From: Cercis canadensis
Taxonomy: Eukaryota > Streptophyta > Magnoliopsida > Fabales > Fabaceae
Assembly: GCA_003255065.1 (NCBI GenBank)
Contig: QAOA01005126.1
Coordinates: 259,850 to 323,849 of the forward strand
Direction: 5' to 3'
DNA length: 64,000 nt
A program made the position numbers and the translations under genes. The notes under the pieces were generated by a model. The model saw only the letters and a list, made by a program, of their open reading frames with translations. It did no database searches and was not told the DNA's origin. Position 1 is the stretch's first letter. Each line of letters begins with the position of its first letter. Positions 45,402-58,059 of the stretch are shown here, piece after piece.

Positions 45402-48400
45402 ATGGAGACCCCTGAACATCATCGTTTGGTGTATTATAGACTTCTTCAAAATAGTAAGATTGTTAGAGATGAGTTTTATGCTGGTGTTGAGGTATTTATT
45501 GAATTTGCAAGTCAATTTAATGTGTATATTCAAGTAAGAAAGTTTAGATGCTCATGTATGAAATGCAAATGCCATAAGTTTCGTACACAGGATGAAATAA
45601 TAATGCACCTAGACACGAAAGGTTTCATGAAAGATTACTATTATTGGGATAATCATGGAGTGGTTCGCCTAGCCATTGTCCTAATCAATGTTGAAAACTA
45701 GTTTATACCTTAGTATGAGTAAATGGTTATGGATGCTACTGGGCCCTCTTTTGGATCGAAGTATATATCGGAAGAGGATCCAAATCCAGAATTCGTAAAG
45801 CTTTATGATATGTTGAGGGTTGCACAGTCTCCATTATGGGATAGATGTGAGACACACTTTGTACTTTCAATAGCTGTCAGATTGTTAAGCATCAAGTTTG
45901 ATTATAACATCCCATAAAGTTTAATGGAAGAGCTTATTACATTGATGATAGAGATATTGCCTCTAGGTATAGGATGCTAACTAATTTGTATCAAACCAAG
46001 AGATTGATTTTCTAAACTTGGTTGTGGGTACAAGAAGATTAGCATTTATCCACATAGGTGTATATTGTATGATGGAGAAGATGAAGTTGCTAGGCAGTGT
46101 CAAGTTTGTGGTGAAACACGATTCACATAATCCATAGTTGGACAAAGGAAGGTTAGGGGAGTTCCAACTAAACAGTTGTGATATTTGCCAATAATCCCTA
46201 GGTTGCAAAGACTTTTTTCATATAATGCATATGCGAAGGAGATGAGATGACATAATGAACACTAATGTGAACTAGGGGTGTTGTCACATCCATATAATAG
46301 AGATACATGGAAACATTTTGACATGGTTCACCCAGATTTTGCATCATAACGAATGAATGTGAGGTTAGGTCTATGTGCTGATGGTTTCAATCCTTTTGGA
46401 ATGGCCATAAAGACATATTCATGTTGGCCTGTTATCCTAACACCTTACAATCTTTTGCCTGACATGTGCATGAGAAGGGAATACATATTCTTGACTGTTA
46501 TTATTCCTAGTCCTTATAATCCAAAAAGTAAAATTGAAGTCTTCTTGCAATATTTACTTGACGATTTAAAGAAGCTTTAGGATGAAAGAGTGCTTACTTA
46601 TGACATTTCATTGAAGCAAAACTTCCGAATGAGAACAGCTCTTTTGTGGACCATCAATGACTTTCCTACTTATGGAATGATATCCGGCTGGCAAACAATA
46701 GGCAATTGGGGTTGCACGATTTGTATGGGCAATTTGAAGGCATTTTATATGAAACATGATCATAAAATGTGTTATTTCGATTGTCATCGACAATTCTTGT
46801 TTCAAGATCATCATTTCCGTCATAACAAAAATAACTTCTTGAGAAATGTTACTGAGAAAGGCATATCACCTAGGCACTAATTTGAAGACGAAATTTTCAT
46901 GCAAGTGTTCAGACTACCTAGAGTAACAGAAAGTGTTGGTGTTGTCTTTACTGGTTACGGTGTAACCCACAGTAGGACTAAGCGTAATATTTTCTGGGAC
47001 TTACTATATTGGCATGATTTGTTGATTTCTCAGAACATTGGTGCCACACATACATAGAGCAATGTAAAAGATAAGGGTAAGACAATGTAAAGGTGAGACT
47101 AAATATGATAAAGTTTTGTAAATGTCCAAGTTTGGAGTTACAAGACTTGGAAAATGGAAAGATTGTGAAACCCAAGGCATTGTATACATTTAGTATTGAC
47201 CAAAAGAGAATTGTGTGTCTGAAGCATCTTGATGGATATGCATCCAACTTAGGGAATTGTGTCGATACTAATTTGTGGACTTNAAGTTTTGTAAATGTCC
47301 AAGTTTGGAGTTGCAAGACTTGGAAAATGGAAAGATTGTGAAACCCAAGGCATTGTATACATTTAGTATTGACCAAAAGAGAATTGTGTGTCTGAAGCAT
47401 CTTGATGGATATGCATCCAACTTAGGGAATTGTGTCGATACTAATTTGTGGACTTTAATCCACATGAAAAGTCATGGCTGCCATATGTTTATGGAAATAC
47501 TCATACCATTTTCTTTTAGTGGGTTGCATGCTCCTATTTGGGAACCTCTTATTGAGTTGAGCCAATTTTTCCAAGATCTTTGCACTCATACTTTGCGCAA
47601 GAATGACTTGCAGATAATGGCACAAAATATTCCCGTCATCTTGTGCAAACTTGAGAAGATATTTTCCCCTGCTTTCTTTAATATGATGGAGCATTTATCG
47701 GTTCATTTAGTTGAAGAAGCGATCAGGGGTGCACCTGTCCAATATAGGTAGATGTACCATTTCGAAATGTTCCTTCATACTTTAAAGCGAAAGGTTAAAA
47801 ACAAAGGCCGTATAGAAGGTTCAATTTACGAAGCATACATCCTTAAGGAGACTTCAACTTTTTGTTCGTACTACTTCGAGTCTCATGTCCATTCAAGAAC
47901 TAGAACAGTGCCTTGCAATAATGATGCTGGTGAAATTTATGCCAGCCAACCTATTTTTGTCTTCAATTATCCTGTTTTCTTCTATGGAATCTCGCAATGA
48001 CGATATCTCAATGATGAGGAACTAGCAGCTGCAACAATGTATGTGTTGTTCAATTGCTCTGAGGTTTTCTTTAATGCTTAAATTAATCATTATGTGTTAA
48101 CTAATGTTATGTTTATGTTGTAGCATGTACATACAAGGTTAACCTCAATGTACAAGAATCTCCCAAATGATCAAATGGATAAGCACATCTCCACTAGATT
48201 TCCTTAATGGTTTAAACATTTTGTACGTAACTTTAACTATTTTTAATATTTAATTATACTCAACAAGCTTTAGTATATTACTAATCTCTTGTTAATTATA
48301 TGTAGGTACAGAACCCTCAAAATGGTATTGTCGATGAGCTTTTAATATCTTTGGCTTAGGTTTCTTTAAGGAAGGTTCAGACATGGGACTGAGTAAATAT

Positions 48401-49050
48401 CAACGGTTATAAATTTAATATTGCTACTTGGTCCTATGGTCGAAAAACAAATAACAGTGGAGCTTTTTTGAAGGGATTTGATTATGGCGAAGTTGAATCC
48501 TTCTATTACGGGGTACTACAAGAAATCATTGAGACTGCATATACCAATTGACTTGGTTATCAATTAGTACTATTCAATTGCAAATGGTTTGATTTTTCAC
48601 CTTGAGAGAGAAAGAGTTATCCGAAATATGGATTTGTGGAGGTAAACTCAAGCAAAACATACAAGGGTTGACCCATTCATCTTAGCTTAACAAGCAGAGC
48701 AAGTTTATTTATCTCCTTATCCACGCATAATTCATAATAAGCAGGAATTGTTACATGTTATTAAAACGAAGACCAGACACAAAATTTATGCCCTAGATGA
48801 TCTCTACCAAGATAAACCACATCACTCACCGGCGTTAATTATTAATGATGATCAGACACAGACATATTTTGGAGATATTACTTCAACTGCTATAGAGGAA
48901 GTTGTTACTGGTGCGAATCCAGTCATTGACATTGATGTAGATGATGAGATAGGTGAAGGTGCTGAGAAAGAGGAAGAAGATGAATATCAAGTCAGTAATG
49001 ATGAAACTGAGGAAGATCCCCCGATTGATTATGTACTAGAAAGCAATTGA
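45402..49050 (+). pseudogene. CACTA TNP2-type transposase with DUF4218 and DUF4216
   Basis: Order of domains: transposase-associated domain at 45,402-45,680 (FRCSCMKCKCHKFRTQDEII; HLDTKGFMKDYYYWDNHG). The TNP2 core runs 45,750-46,880: SPLWDRCETHFVLSIAVRLL, then NVRLGLCADGFNPFGMAIKT, SCWPVILTPYNLLPDMCMRR, TIGNWGCTICMGN and CHRQFLFQDHHFRHNKNNFL. DUF4218 follows at 47,470-48,000: MAQNIPVILCKLEKIFSPAF, FNMMEHLSVHLVEEA, TSTFCSYYFESHV. A DUF4216-like block at about 48,400-48,560 (YGRKTNNSGAFLKGFDYGEV) precedes an acidic C-terminal tail ending at 49,050. Multiple stops (45,699, 45,915, 46,578, 46,878) and small deletions make it non-functional. It would have cut and pasted elements with the CACTA termini, including the one at 1.3 kb. 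Confidence 0.92.
47111..47455. repeat. Single-N assembly duplication (47,283), 172 bp
   Basis: 47,111-47,282 recurs at 47,284-47,455 (AAGTTTTGTAAATGTCCAAG ... AATTTGTGGACTT), splitting and repeating part of the transposase. Confidence 0.85.
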
Positions 49051-49829
49051 TATTACATAGGTCCTCCTCATATTTCATCATTGCTTATGTATTGTTAATT
49101 ATATAGCTACATTTCCTTCTATGTTATCTTTTTGAATATTTTATGTTTTCTATCTACTAATGTGTTGTATTTTTGTGTTACAAAACTCATGTTCATATCA
49201 CTGCTACTAACGCTGCATTTTCTATTCGTGCCTCATTTCTCACAGATTTTGAACTTTAGTAAAGCCTAGAGATATGTAAAGATTCTTTTTGTATATGTTT
49301 TTTCTTACATTATCCTTCTGTATAAATTCTTTTGTATACATTCCTTAATTTGTATAAAATTTGATAGCATTATGCTCCTCTGCTGTTGTTGAAAATGTTT
49401 TTCTGCTTGTGCTGTTGTTGGTTATTGTACTATGTAGGTTTTGGGTTAGTAAAAATACAGGGTGTAGAGGGGAGGTATTAGTGTATTTCTCACGGACAAT
49501 TCCGTGTGAAAAGCCAAATAAAAAAAGTAAGTTTTATAATTTGTCACGGTTTTTCTCTTAAACACGATTCGTGAGAAACTTTCTCACGGAAAATATCCGT
49601 GAGAAAAACCATTAGCTTGTAGTGAGACTTCGCGGAACTTTCTCATGGAAATTTTCTCGATTCTCATGGACTACATTTTGAGTGAGAAATTGAGTTTGTC
49701 ACGCCACTTTTTCTCATGCCTCTATATCTGTGAGAAAGTCCATGAGAAACTTGTTTCTCAAGGAATTTTCACTCATTTTTCACGTATTTGTTCCATGAGA
49801 AAAAAAAAAGATTTTTCTTGTAGTGATCC

Positions 49830-50060
49830 CCGGAAGATGAATTTTCTTTCCATTGAAACTTTTTTGAATATCTCTTTGTCTTTGTCTATAGCTTTCCAGT
49901 AGCCATCATCAATATCTCTATTTGTTTTTAAACCAATTGGATATTTTCTGTCTCTTACACAGAAAAAAATACCACTCTTTTCCACCCCATGTTGAACAAG
50001 TTTTGATTCAGACCTTAGGCAATTCCAAGTTAACTTTGAAGCTTTTCAATTTCTTGGGTT
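49830..50060 (-). pseudogene. NAC transcription factor domain fragment
   Basis: Minus strand: FFCVRDRKYPIGLKTNRDID then DGYWKAIDKDKEIF, the C and D subdomains of the NAC DNA-binding domain (family pattern EWYFF..RDRKYPxGxRTNRAT..GYWKATGKDKEI). Upstream, in another frame, FKVNLELPKV and GGKEWYFF fit subdomains B and C, so a frameshift lies near 49,980. The domain is cut at 49,826 by the end of the CACTA element. NAC proteins are plant-specific regulators; only about 60 codons survive. Confidence 0.75.
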
Positions 50061-50217
50061 TGCACCAAAATTTCAACCACTCGAATACTTCATTTTTGGT
50101 AGGCAAAGACAGAATCCCATTGCCGTATCCCCTTTCTAAGTAAAAAAGGTAGGTTCTTTAAGTTAAAGCGTGTGAGAATCAAAAGCAAACAATGAGGTTA
50201 AGGGCATTTTCTTTCTG

Positions 50218-50482
50218 GTGGTCTACACCATTACCCTGTTTAAACCTACACTTTCTCTTAACCAAAGTAGTTTTCCGGTAGATTTCATGTTTGGAACATC
50301 ATCCTCATCTTACCAGGTTTGTTTGTTCTGGCTTTATGGCCCTTTTTGCTCTTGCATTGTTTTTTTTTTTCTTTTCCATCTAGATTATGTAAAAGGTTCG
50401 ATTTTTCTCCTTTTTTTTTTTGTGTGTGTGAAGTATGAAGGTGCAACATATGATGGGACACCTTTACTCATAGACACCTAGG
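50218..50482 (+). pseudogene. GH1 beta-glucosidase exon fragment
   Basis: LSLNQSSFPVDFMFGTSSSS then YQ matches the N-terminal block of plant family 1 beta-glucosidases (NRSSFPxGFxFGTASSAYQ). The exon ends CAG|GTTTGT at 50,316, the conserved first splice site of these genes. After an AG at 50,433 the next frame reads YEGATYDGTPLLIDT, corresponding to YEGAAYEGGRGPSIWDTF. A TAG follows at 50,480. Catalytic Glu motifs (TFNEP, TENG) are absent. It is on the opposite strand to the adjacent NAC fragment. Confidence 0.75.
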
Positions 50483-50639
50483 TTTGACTTTCAAACTGTT
50501 TATCTTCTTTTATGGGTCTTGAAGAAATGTTTTTCATTCTAATTTAGTGCAAAAAAAAACTGTATTTATTTTTGCCACTTTATGCATAAAAAATGTTATG
50601 TGTGGGTCTCACAATAAAAATAGTACATAAAAGCAATTT

Positions 50640-51300
50640 ATTTTTTTATGCAAATTTAGATAGGGGTTTTTTTGAAAAAATAACATAATTTCTCAGGAAA
50701 GTAGCATTTAAACCAAACGTGAAGGTGTAGGATTCCCAATAATGAATATCCAACATTCCCAAGAATGTTTACGGCCAACAAACCAAAATTTTAGGAATGT
50801 TTTTCCATGCTAAATGTGATCCTTGAGCTGCTGTCCCATCTATATCATCAAGTGAACTTGTATGAAACATGATTAAAACCATAGTATACAAAAAAAAGTT
50901 ATGGGCAAAGTATGAACATTCAAAGTGTTCGTATAAAAAAAAAAAAAATTGGAATAGAAGCAAAAGTGTGAAATTAAAGTGCCCTTTTAGTTGTTTTATG
51001 CTTCATAAGATGGCCTTGATGTGAGATTGCTTTAAATTGCTCAAGTGGCATTTGAAAATTGTTGGATTAACTTGAAACTTGGAAAATTCTATTGCATTGT
51101 GATTTTAATTCCCAAGTTCCTAGTGAACCGAATTTATTCTTGTTTGCCTATCCTATTTGGTGTTGAGTTCCATTTACTTTTGTCTTTGTTCTTGAATTTT
51201 GCTTTCTTAACTTCTCATTTTGCTTGTTGTGCTTCAATCTATTACTTGAATTCCTTAGTGTTTTGTGCCATACTTTCCATTGTTGTGGTGAGTGATTTGT
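50640..51300. other. Spacer with MITE-like and retroelement leader sequence
   Basis: 50,640-50,800 (CATTCCCAAGAATGTTTACG, AACAAACCAAAATTTTAGGA) resembles the foldback-type MITE sequence near 43.0 kb. From about 51,030 the sequence looks like the LTR or leader of the gag fragment that follows; termini were not found. Confidence 0.3.
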
Positions 51301-51522
51301 TTTGAAGATTGTCCCAAAAGACTATGCTCTTGGTTTTTTTATTAGTTCAATAAAGAACTAAAGAAAGAGAATTAAGAGTGCAAAAAGGCAAGAGTATGAG
51401 ATTATTAGAGAGTAAGAGCCACTAGTGAGTCAAACACAAGTATAAGTGACATTGTTGGAGAGCAAACACGTGAAGGAGTGGTGAAGTTATTTTGCTAATA
51501 ACTTTTTTAGGATTTCAACATC

Positions 51523-52140
51523 GTGGATAGAGAAAGTAAGGCGAAAGACCAAGCTTTTACACTCCGTGCTATGCAGCAGCACTTTGAGCGCATCAACTTG
51601 AGGTTTGATGAGTTGCATGATAGAATGGGTAGATATGAAGATGACTTACAAAGGAGGCAGCCACCTATAGCTCTCAGAGCAAGGAGGAGGAATATAAAGA
51701 TTGAAAAGGAGAATGAAGAAGGAAGTGGATATAGTAATTCCGAAGTCCAAGGCAATTTTGCTAGGCACCATAGACGAGGAAGAAGAGCAAGATATGCTCA
51801 GGTTGACTATGATGTGGGTGACCGAAGAACCTCCAAGGACCACAACCGGTATGCTAGACATAACCAAGAAAAAAGGAAGGAAAGATATGTAGATCATAAC
51901 TTAGGAAGTATTAAAATGAAAATTCCTTCTTTCCAAGGTACAAATAATCCAAAGGCTTACTTGGAGTGAGAGAAGAAGGTAGAATTAGCGTTTGAGTGCC
52001 ACAACTACTTCGAGGAGAAGAAGGTTAAAATAACAGTTGTTGAGTTCAATGATTATGCTAGCATATGGTGGGATCAACTAGTTCGAAACTGAAGGCAGAT
52101 TCATAATCCTAAGAATGTCAGGAATATTCCCCCCATGCCT
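51523..52140 (+). pseudogene. Ty3/gypsy gag fragment
   Basis: The N-terminal part is charged and coiled (MQQHFERINLRFDELHDRMG), then Arg-rich, then IKMKIPSFQGTNNPKAYLE, the start of the retrotrans_gag domain. A TGA at 51,967-51,969 replaces the expected Trp, after which EKKVELAFECHNYFEEKKVK and YASIWWDQLV continue in frame, ending at a TGA near 52,092. Nothing of protease or polymerase follows, so the element is truncated. Confidence 0.85.
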
Positions 52141-52546
52141 ATAAATAGTATGTATTGTTACATTAATGAAGTACTTTTTTCTTCTCAATTTTTGTGGCTT
52201 GTACTAACTTAATGCAAATCTAGAAGCTCAAAGTAAGGAGACCTACCAACAACATCATTTGACCTACAGATTATCAACAATTTTCTTTATCACCAACCTA
52301 GCAAGAATGTCTCTAACATGTTTGACTATTAGTGCCCCTTTCCATTTCACTCATTCAAAATGATTTTACTATTCTAAAGTACTCATAATAAAAATAAAAC
52401 TACTTAGTTGCAGACAATTTGCATGTAATTACTCATTTTAAAAAATAAATTACCCTTTTTTTTGGTAATCGGCGGGGCAGAAGCCTAAACAAAAACAAAA
52501 CTACTGAAACAAAGTTCTAGGAACATCCACTCCACTGGAGTCTTCC

Positions 52547-53674
52547 TTAAGGAGATATCACACACTTGCGAGGATCCATAAGACAATCTACTTGGAAACC
52601 TTTATCATGGGCTTCTCTAGCCATGGCATATGCACATCTATTTCCTTCTCTGTAAACATGAGTAAAACATAGCTCCCATTCTTGATGTTGCATGTCCCGA
52701 AGCTCTTGGATCAAAGAAAAACAAGGATGGTTTCGGTTTGCACAATTATGCAGCAACTACAAGCTGCTTTGAGAATCGGTTTCAACAATCACTCTTCTTA
52801 GCCCCAATTGCCAAGCCAACCGCACTCCATAAACCAGCCCCCATAACTCAGCTTGAGTGATTAAACATTGTCCTAAGTTGCACAAAAAACAAACAGTAAA
52901 ACTAGTAGAAGCATTATGGATCAGACTTCCGCATGCAGTAGTCATGGAAGAAGTTAACAATGAGCCATCGGTATTAACTTTAACCTAGCCCAAAGGAAGG
53001 AAAAGCCAAGCAACATAGGCGGGGATACTGCGAGTTCCATGCTCACTAGCCAAGCTGCTCAACTAATACGCACCAAACTCCCTGACACATCCCAGAATCT
53101 AATACACTAAATCCTCTCCCGCACAGCTTCCCTCATTAAAGACCCAATCATTCCAAGCTTGCCATATTGCATGGAGTGCAACAGCAAAGGTGTGAGATCA
53201 TTCCTTGTGCAGCTTCATCGCATCCTCTAGATTAGCAAGAAGCCAGTCATTACCATTCAACCCAAAGAAAAGCTCCCAAGTTGTCGGCTTCACCAATCTC
53301 CAACAAACCGGTCTCATCGAATCACAATCTCGAAAGGCATGTGAAATGGTTTCTACATTGAGGCCACATCTGGGACATATAGGATTTTGAGCCAAGTGCC
53401 TATAGAATCTAGCATTGTTCATTAGCAGGATATTATGAACCATTAGCCAAAGCAAAGTGTGGATCTGCTGAGGCCCATCCCACTTCTAGATAAGTTTAAA
53501 AAGATGTTGGTCATCCTGAGGAGAAGCAACACACAAGCTCTCATAGGCTATCTTCACCAAAAACACACCATCATATGACAAGCTCCAGGCTAAAGAATCT
53601 TCCCCACCCCTAGAGCTAGGCGGTTTAATGCTAGCTATGTGGGCACACACATTATTTGGTAGCATGTTCACCAA
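52547..53674 (-). pseudogene. LINE ORF2 C terminus: zf-RVT and RNase H
   Basis: IKPPSSRGGEDSLAWSLSYD then zf-RVT zinc motif NPICPRCGLNVETISHAFRD followed by C. RNase H has VKVNTDGSLLTSSMTTACGS (Asp), LITQAELWGLVYGVRLAWQL (Glu), RVIVETDSQSS (Asp) and FTHVYREGNRCAYAMAREAH. At least five stops interrupt it. It is a relative, not a copy, of the LINE at 7.6-8.6 kb, which has the same domain order. Confidence 0.9.
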
Positions 53675-53676
53675 CC

Positions 53677-54777
53677 GTGTGTTGGCCCCACAATTCTCTA
53701 ATCCTATTTTGATGATAACAAATGATCCTACTGTTACTAATCATGTATTTTGTGCCTAAGTATATATTTAAGAACAGGTTAGTAAGAAGTCTTGGGAACC
53801 AGTTCTCTCTTTCAAGAATTGGTTTTGGCAAAAGGAGAACTTGTTCTTCCAGAAATTTACCGCCCAGTACTTGCTAATGTGGATAAGGATTCTGAAGAAT
53901 CCAAAAGATTCGAGAATTCTCTAGTCCTGGAAATTTCCTATGCAAAATGAGGAAATTTCCTCATAGAGGTGTCATTGCAAGATCCACATTTTAATGGAAA
54001 AAGCAAGAGATATTTTTCACTGAAAGACAAAGGGATATGTGAGTGGGTTTTGCTTGGTGCTTGGTGTGATAGCTGTCCTTGGCATAGGCAGTTACCCAAT
54101 GGTCTTTCACGTGGATTCAACTTGCCTTTTACAAATATAGACCCAAGGCTTCAGTAAAGTAAGATAGAAGGAAGGACAAAGAAGAATGAAAATTCTTGAA
54201 GAGCTTATACTATACTATTTTCTCTCTTCTTCTTCTTCATCATGTACGAGAGCTCAAATTCTTCTTTGTTGAGAGAGTTATTTTAATGGGACTTCATTTA
54301 TGAGAAATGGGATTTTGTATCCAGATTTTTGTGGGAGAATTCTGTGTGTGAGAGTGACTTCTAGCGGTTGTGCTAGAAGGGGAAAGTTCTTGGTTAGCTT
54401 GAAGAAAAACCATGGATGTAAAGCTTGGACAAATAAACTTGATTAATTCTTGGTTAGCTTAAAGAAAAACCATGGATGTAAAGCTTGGAGAAACTTGAAC
54501 AACTAAACTTGAATTTTAGTGGAACCCTAAACATTTGGGAGAAGTGGATGTAGACAATGTTAGCCAAACCACTATAAAAATCTCTTGCTAATCTCTTTTC
54601 TCCTTTCATCTCTTTAATTCTGAGTTGTTCTTATTTTGCTCTTCATTGATTTAGCTAGTTCTGATTTTCTGTTAAATTTTGTTTCTATTAGAGAACTAGT
54701 TCTTAAGATGAAGTGAATTTTGAGCAAATTTGTGTTTGAGAACTAATTTAGTTTTAAAATTTCTAGGAGTATTCCTG
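53677..54777. mobile_element. Probable solo LTR inserted in the LINE
   Basis: 1,101 bp with 5-bp direct repeats CAACC on both sides (53,672-53,676 and 54,778-54,782). The LINE reading continues across when it is removed. Near the left end is TGTTGGCCCC and near the right CCTGCA, compatible with LTR ends offset by a few bases. It contains no coding sequence. A 66-bp tandem duplication with AAAAACCATGGATGTAAAGC lies at about 54,391-54,495. Confidence 0.6.
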
Positions 54778-55009
54778 CAACCTTCACCATGCCCATTCCT
54801 AAGACCCATGCAACGTACATAACTGATCCACCCTTGCCTCTAACTCATCCTCTCGAATCTCTTCAGTAACAAAGACAGCAGAGGAGGCAGCCCATGAATC
54901 CACCTGTCTTGCTAGAACTGAACTCTTTTTCCATCCCCCAAATGCCAGATGAGATTCACAAAAAACATAGTGATGATCATATATGATACTATACACGGTG
55001 ATCTGCTAT

Positions 55010-58000
55010 TCAAAAAATACACCAAATTTAACATAGCCAAAAAAAATAAAACTCCACAAATTTAAATGGTAGAGTGCTATTGGAGGATATACGGTGATAC
55101 GTCCTTGAATAAAATTGATTACAGATAAGCCATTAGGTGTATTCTAATGGTACTTAGATAATTTATAAGAGGTTTGGTGTTTGAACCTTCATGCCATGAT
55201 GCACTAAAAACAATTATTAAAGGTTATTATAACTGAATTGAAAAAAATCATGCAATTTGTTAATGATGATCTATGTGATATTTACTTTTATAATGGAATT
55301 GTATTTGTTTTTCCCCTTTAGGTTGTTGTAAATTAATTAATAAATTGGTGACACATAAGTACAAACAACAATTGGTCCAATGATAACCCATAAAGTTGAG
55401 GTCCCAAATTTCAATCTTCATTCTCCTTAGTATCCCAAAAAATAAAATTTGGTGGATTGGTGATTGAAGATTCTCTTTTAATATTCGAGGTCAGCATGAA
55501 TTGATCTTTAACACTCGTGGAAGTGGATGTTGTTCTCCTTCGGAGGTTATGGAAGAATCACAATATCTTATGTTTAGTGAGAGGAGTTGGAGTCCTCCAT
55601 AGATAATGCTTAAGGTTCTGGACCAAATTTCAGCAAGCTTCTTCTGGAACGACTCAATTGAATTAGAATGTTTGTACCTGGTTCAAATCAATATTATTTT
55701 CTTTTGGAAGCAACAAAGAGTAAGCACAATCATAATAGCAATTACCAAAAGATGACCAAATAGCCTATAATTGAGTGGTACTAAGGTCGTCTTCAGAGCT
55801 TATGGGTGCCGTGTTCACACTTAATTAAAGTTGTAGCTAAAAGTACCAAAAAAATTACTAAAAAATAGCACCACTAGCTCGTGTTAGTCAACAAATAATG
55901 CAGATTTATGGTTGGCTAGAAAAGAAAACAAAATGAGGTTTTCAAGATTGTTTAGACAATGTGCCAAGCATAAAATAACACAGATGTTGTTAGCTATCTT
56001 GTTAAGTTTGTTAGTTGGATCTTGGTACGTACTCAAGGGATACCTCAATGATTAAATATGAATGCTCAAAGCTCTGTTGTGGAGATTCTATCTACAAATT
56101 TCATTGAAACCGAGTGTGAGTGATAAGATAATAAAAAGAAACAAGATATCTCCTGTTGTGTAGCTCTTTAGCGGAAAAAAATATTTGATTAGTTCAGCCT
56201 TTAAATTAGATTTTGTTGACAGCCTAGAAAACAGCTTAGCCAATTAAGGAATTTTAATTGAAGAAATCTACAAAAGAAATATCATAAGAGAGGAAAAAAT
56301 TCTCAATGATGGATATCATATTGGATAGCTGATTATGGAACAGGAAGAAAAGGCAAAGCATTGAAAAGATTAATAAAGGATATCAACTTTCGATTATAGA
56401 GATTGGGTACTGTTAATTCCCATTTGAGGCGTGAGATCAGCGAGTGAAAAAGTCAAGAAGAGAGCACCACAAAGTGAAACAAAAAATAAAGACAGAACAT
56501 AAACCAAGAGTTATTATTAGGATAAAAATATTAGATTTACAGAGATTGTTCTTTAAAAGTGTGTTTGGAACATGTTTTAAATAAAAAATAAAATCATTTA
56601 TAAATTTATTGAAAATAATTAGATTTACAAATTAACTGTTGCATGTAAAATATGAGAGACATCAAAGGGAATGAGGAAAAAAGAATGATAGGGAGACATG
56701 ACTCTATTTACTTCATTTACTAATACCATTACAGTTGAAGATCAAGACGTGGCAAGTATTAGTAGTAGGACTCTGAATTGGTTTACCAAAAACAAACAAA
56801 AAAGCCAAAAAAACAAAAAAAAAAATTGTGTGTAAATGTGGATTCAATTAAAGTTTAGTTTACTTGAACTCAAATATTATCATGTGTGTAAATGTAAAAA
56901 TTGTGTGTATTTGCAACTGTACAAAAACATAAATCTTCATCTAAAATCATAGGATTTTTTTCCAAATTATTTTAATTGCTATATTTAAAAGGAGAAGGCT
57001 ACAATAGGATCATTTGATATAATGACTTGCAGACTTTGGTCTTCTGTGCTTATCCAATCCATGGATCACAAACTTTGTAGTACCGGTACACAACTTTATT
57101 GATATGTATTGTAGACTCTCACAATTTAAAATTTTCATATACCAAACACCTAATTCAGATATTGTGCTCCATAACAAACTAGTTGTGAACTTCACTCCCT
57201 CATGAGCCTTCCTCTATCACTTTCAACCCTTCCTTGTCCTGTACCTTAACTGAGTTAACTCTATCCTGGTTATTAATATCACCCGTTCTCTCCTAACTGA
57301 TTCTGTCATCTTCTTGGACCGATGCCTCATTAGTTAATTGTTGGAAGATAGGGAATTTGATTCCCACTACATGGAGAGGATCATCGATATGCTTGGCAAC
57401 TTCAGGGGTTGGTTGAACTCATCAATCGTGACAAATAATTTTTCAAATTCAAATTATCTTGTGACTCTAATAAAATGTATATGCTAGCAAATAGCCCTTG
57501 ATATATTAAAGGGGGTTGGTTCAACTAATAAGAATCAAAGCACTTTGTTTGTACGACTTAAATTTGAATCCTACTGTTAGCAGCCACATTTTTGTAGGTA
57601 ATCTGTAAGTATCACTGTAAGCCTTCATTGAGGCCTGTGTCATGCCTTGGCCTTGGAATAGAGTAGTCATCCCTCACCCTAAACTTTCCGGCATCAAATA
57701 CTAAAAAGTAGCCCATGGTATGTAAAGTGTGTGTTGATTCTCGATCCTTTTAGACCTATTGCCATACTGAGCAATTTGAAAGTTATTGAGATTCCTCTAT
57801 GGGTGCAGCTATGGAGTTACATAATCTTAAACTAATTATCTTTTACTCACTCTAAACTTTCTTTATTAATTAGGATAAGTAATGTTCATTTATTTTTATC
57901 TTCTCACATGTTATCTTTATTATCTATTAGGATTAGTAATTATCTCTTTGTTAGTTTAAATGGCCTATAAATAAGAGGGAGTTTGATAAGCTATGCCCCC

Positions 58001-58055
58001 TCTTAGCCCTACCACCCCACCTAAATGGGTGGGTTCAAGCGGGACTCATCCAGTG
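55010..58055. other. Long AT-rich region without recognised genes
   Basis: Scattered short frames only. On the minus strand about 57,425-57,010 shows mildly coding-like stretches (DDPLHVVGIKFPIFQQLTNE; YISIKLCTGTTKFVIHGLDK) broken by stops; no family recognised. A TATA-like CCTATAAATAAGAGGG at about 57,970 may be the promoter of an old LTR or gene. Confidence 0.4.
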
Positions 58056-58059
58056 ATTT

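Larger units (their letters stand above)
43280..49825 (+). mobile_element. CACTA (En/Spm) transposon, autonomous type, decayed
   Basis: Begins CACTACAAGAAAAATC and ends TTTTTCTTGTAGTG. Subterminal regions (43,300-43,700 and 49,480-49,810) are dense in TTTCTCACGGA / TCCGTGAGAAA repeats. The body encodes TNP2, DUF4218 and DUF4216 blocks. The flanking triplets (CCC left, ATC right) do not match, so the target duplication is lost or an end is recombined. An extra CTTGTAGTG at 49,615-49,623 might be an alternative right terminus. Length 6.5 kb including a 172-bp assembly duplication at 47,283. Confidence 0.88.
52456..55000 (-). mobile_element. LINE (L1-type) fragment, split by a solo LTR
   Basis: Minus-strand poly(A) at about 52,453-52,460. 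Coding remnants extend from about 54,995 (LIWHLGDGK-like and DRWIHGLPPLL, the region before zf-RVT) to 52,547. The block 53,677-54,777 interrupts it. A target duplication was not securely identified (AAAAAATA occurs near both ends). Confidence 0.75.

Noticed and set aside
43280..49623. Alternative CACTA right end at 49,615-49,623
   Set aside because: The TAGTG there lacks the TTTTTCTTG extension that mirrors the left terminus, and its flank (AGA) does not match the left CCC; the end at 49,825 is better. Kept only as a possible internal end.
42966..50800. A single large foldback element bounded by the similar MITE-like sequences near 43.0 and 50.7 kb
   Set aside because: The two ends share only general style (GGGAATC-type motifs); no matching termini or target duplication.
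57010..57425. Minus-strand coding-like stretches
   Set aside because: Broken by several stops and not recognised; insufficient to call a gene.
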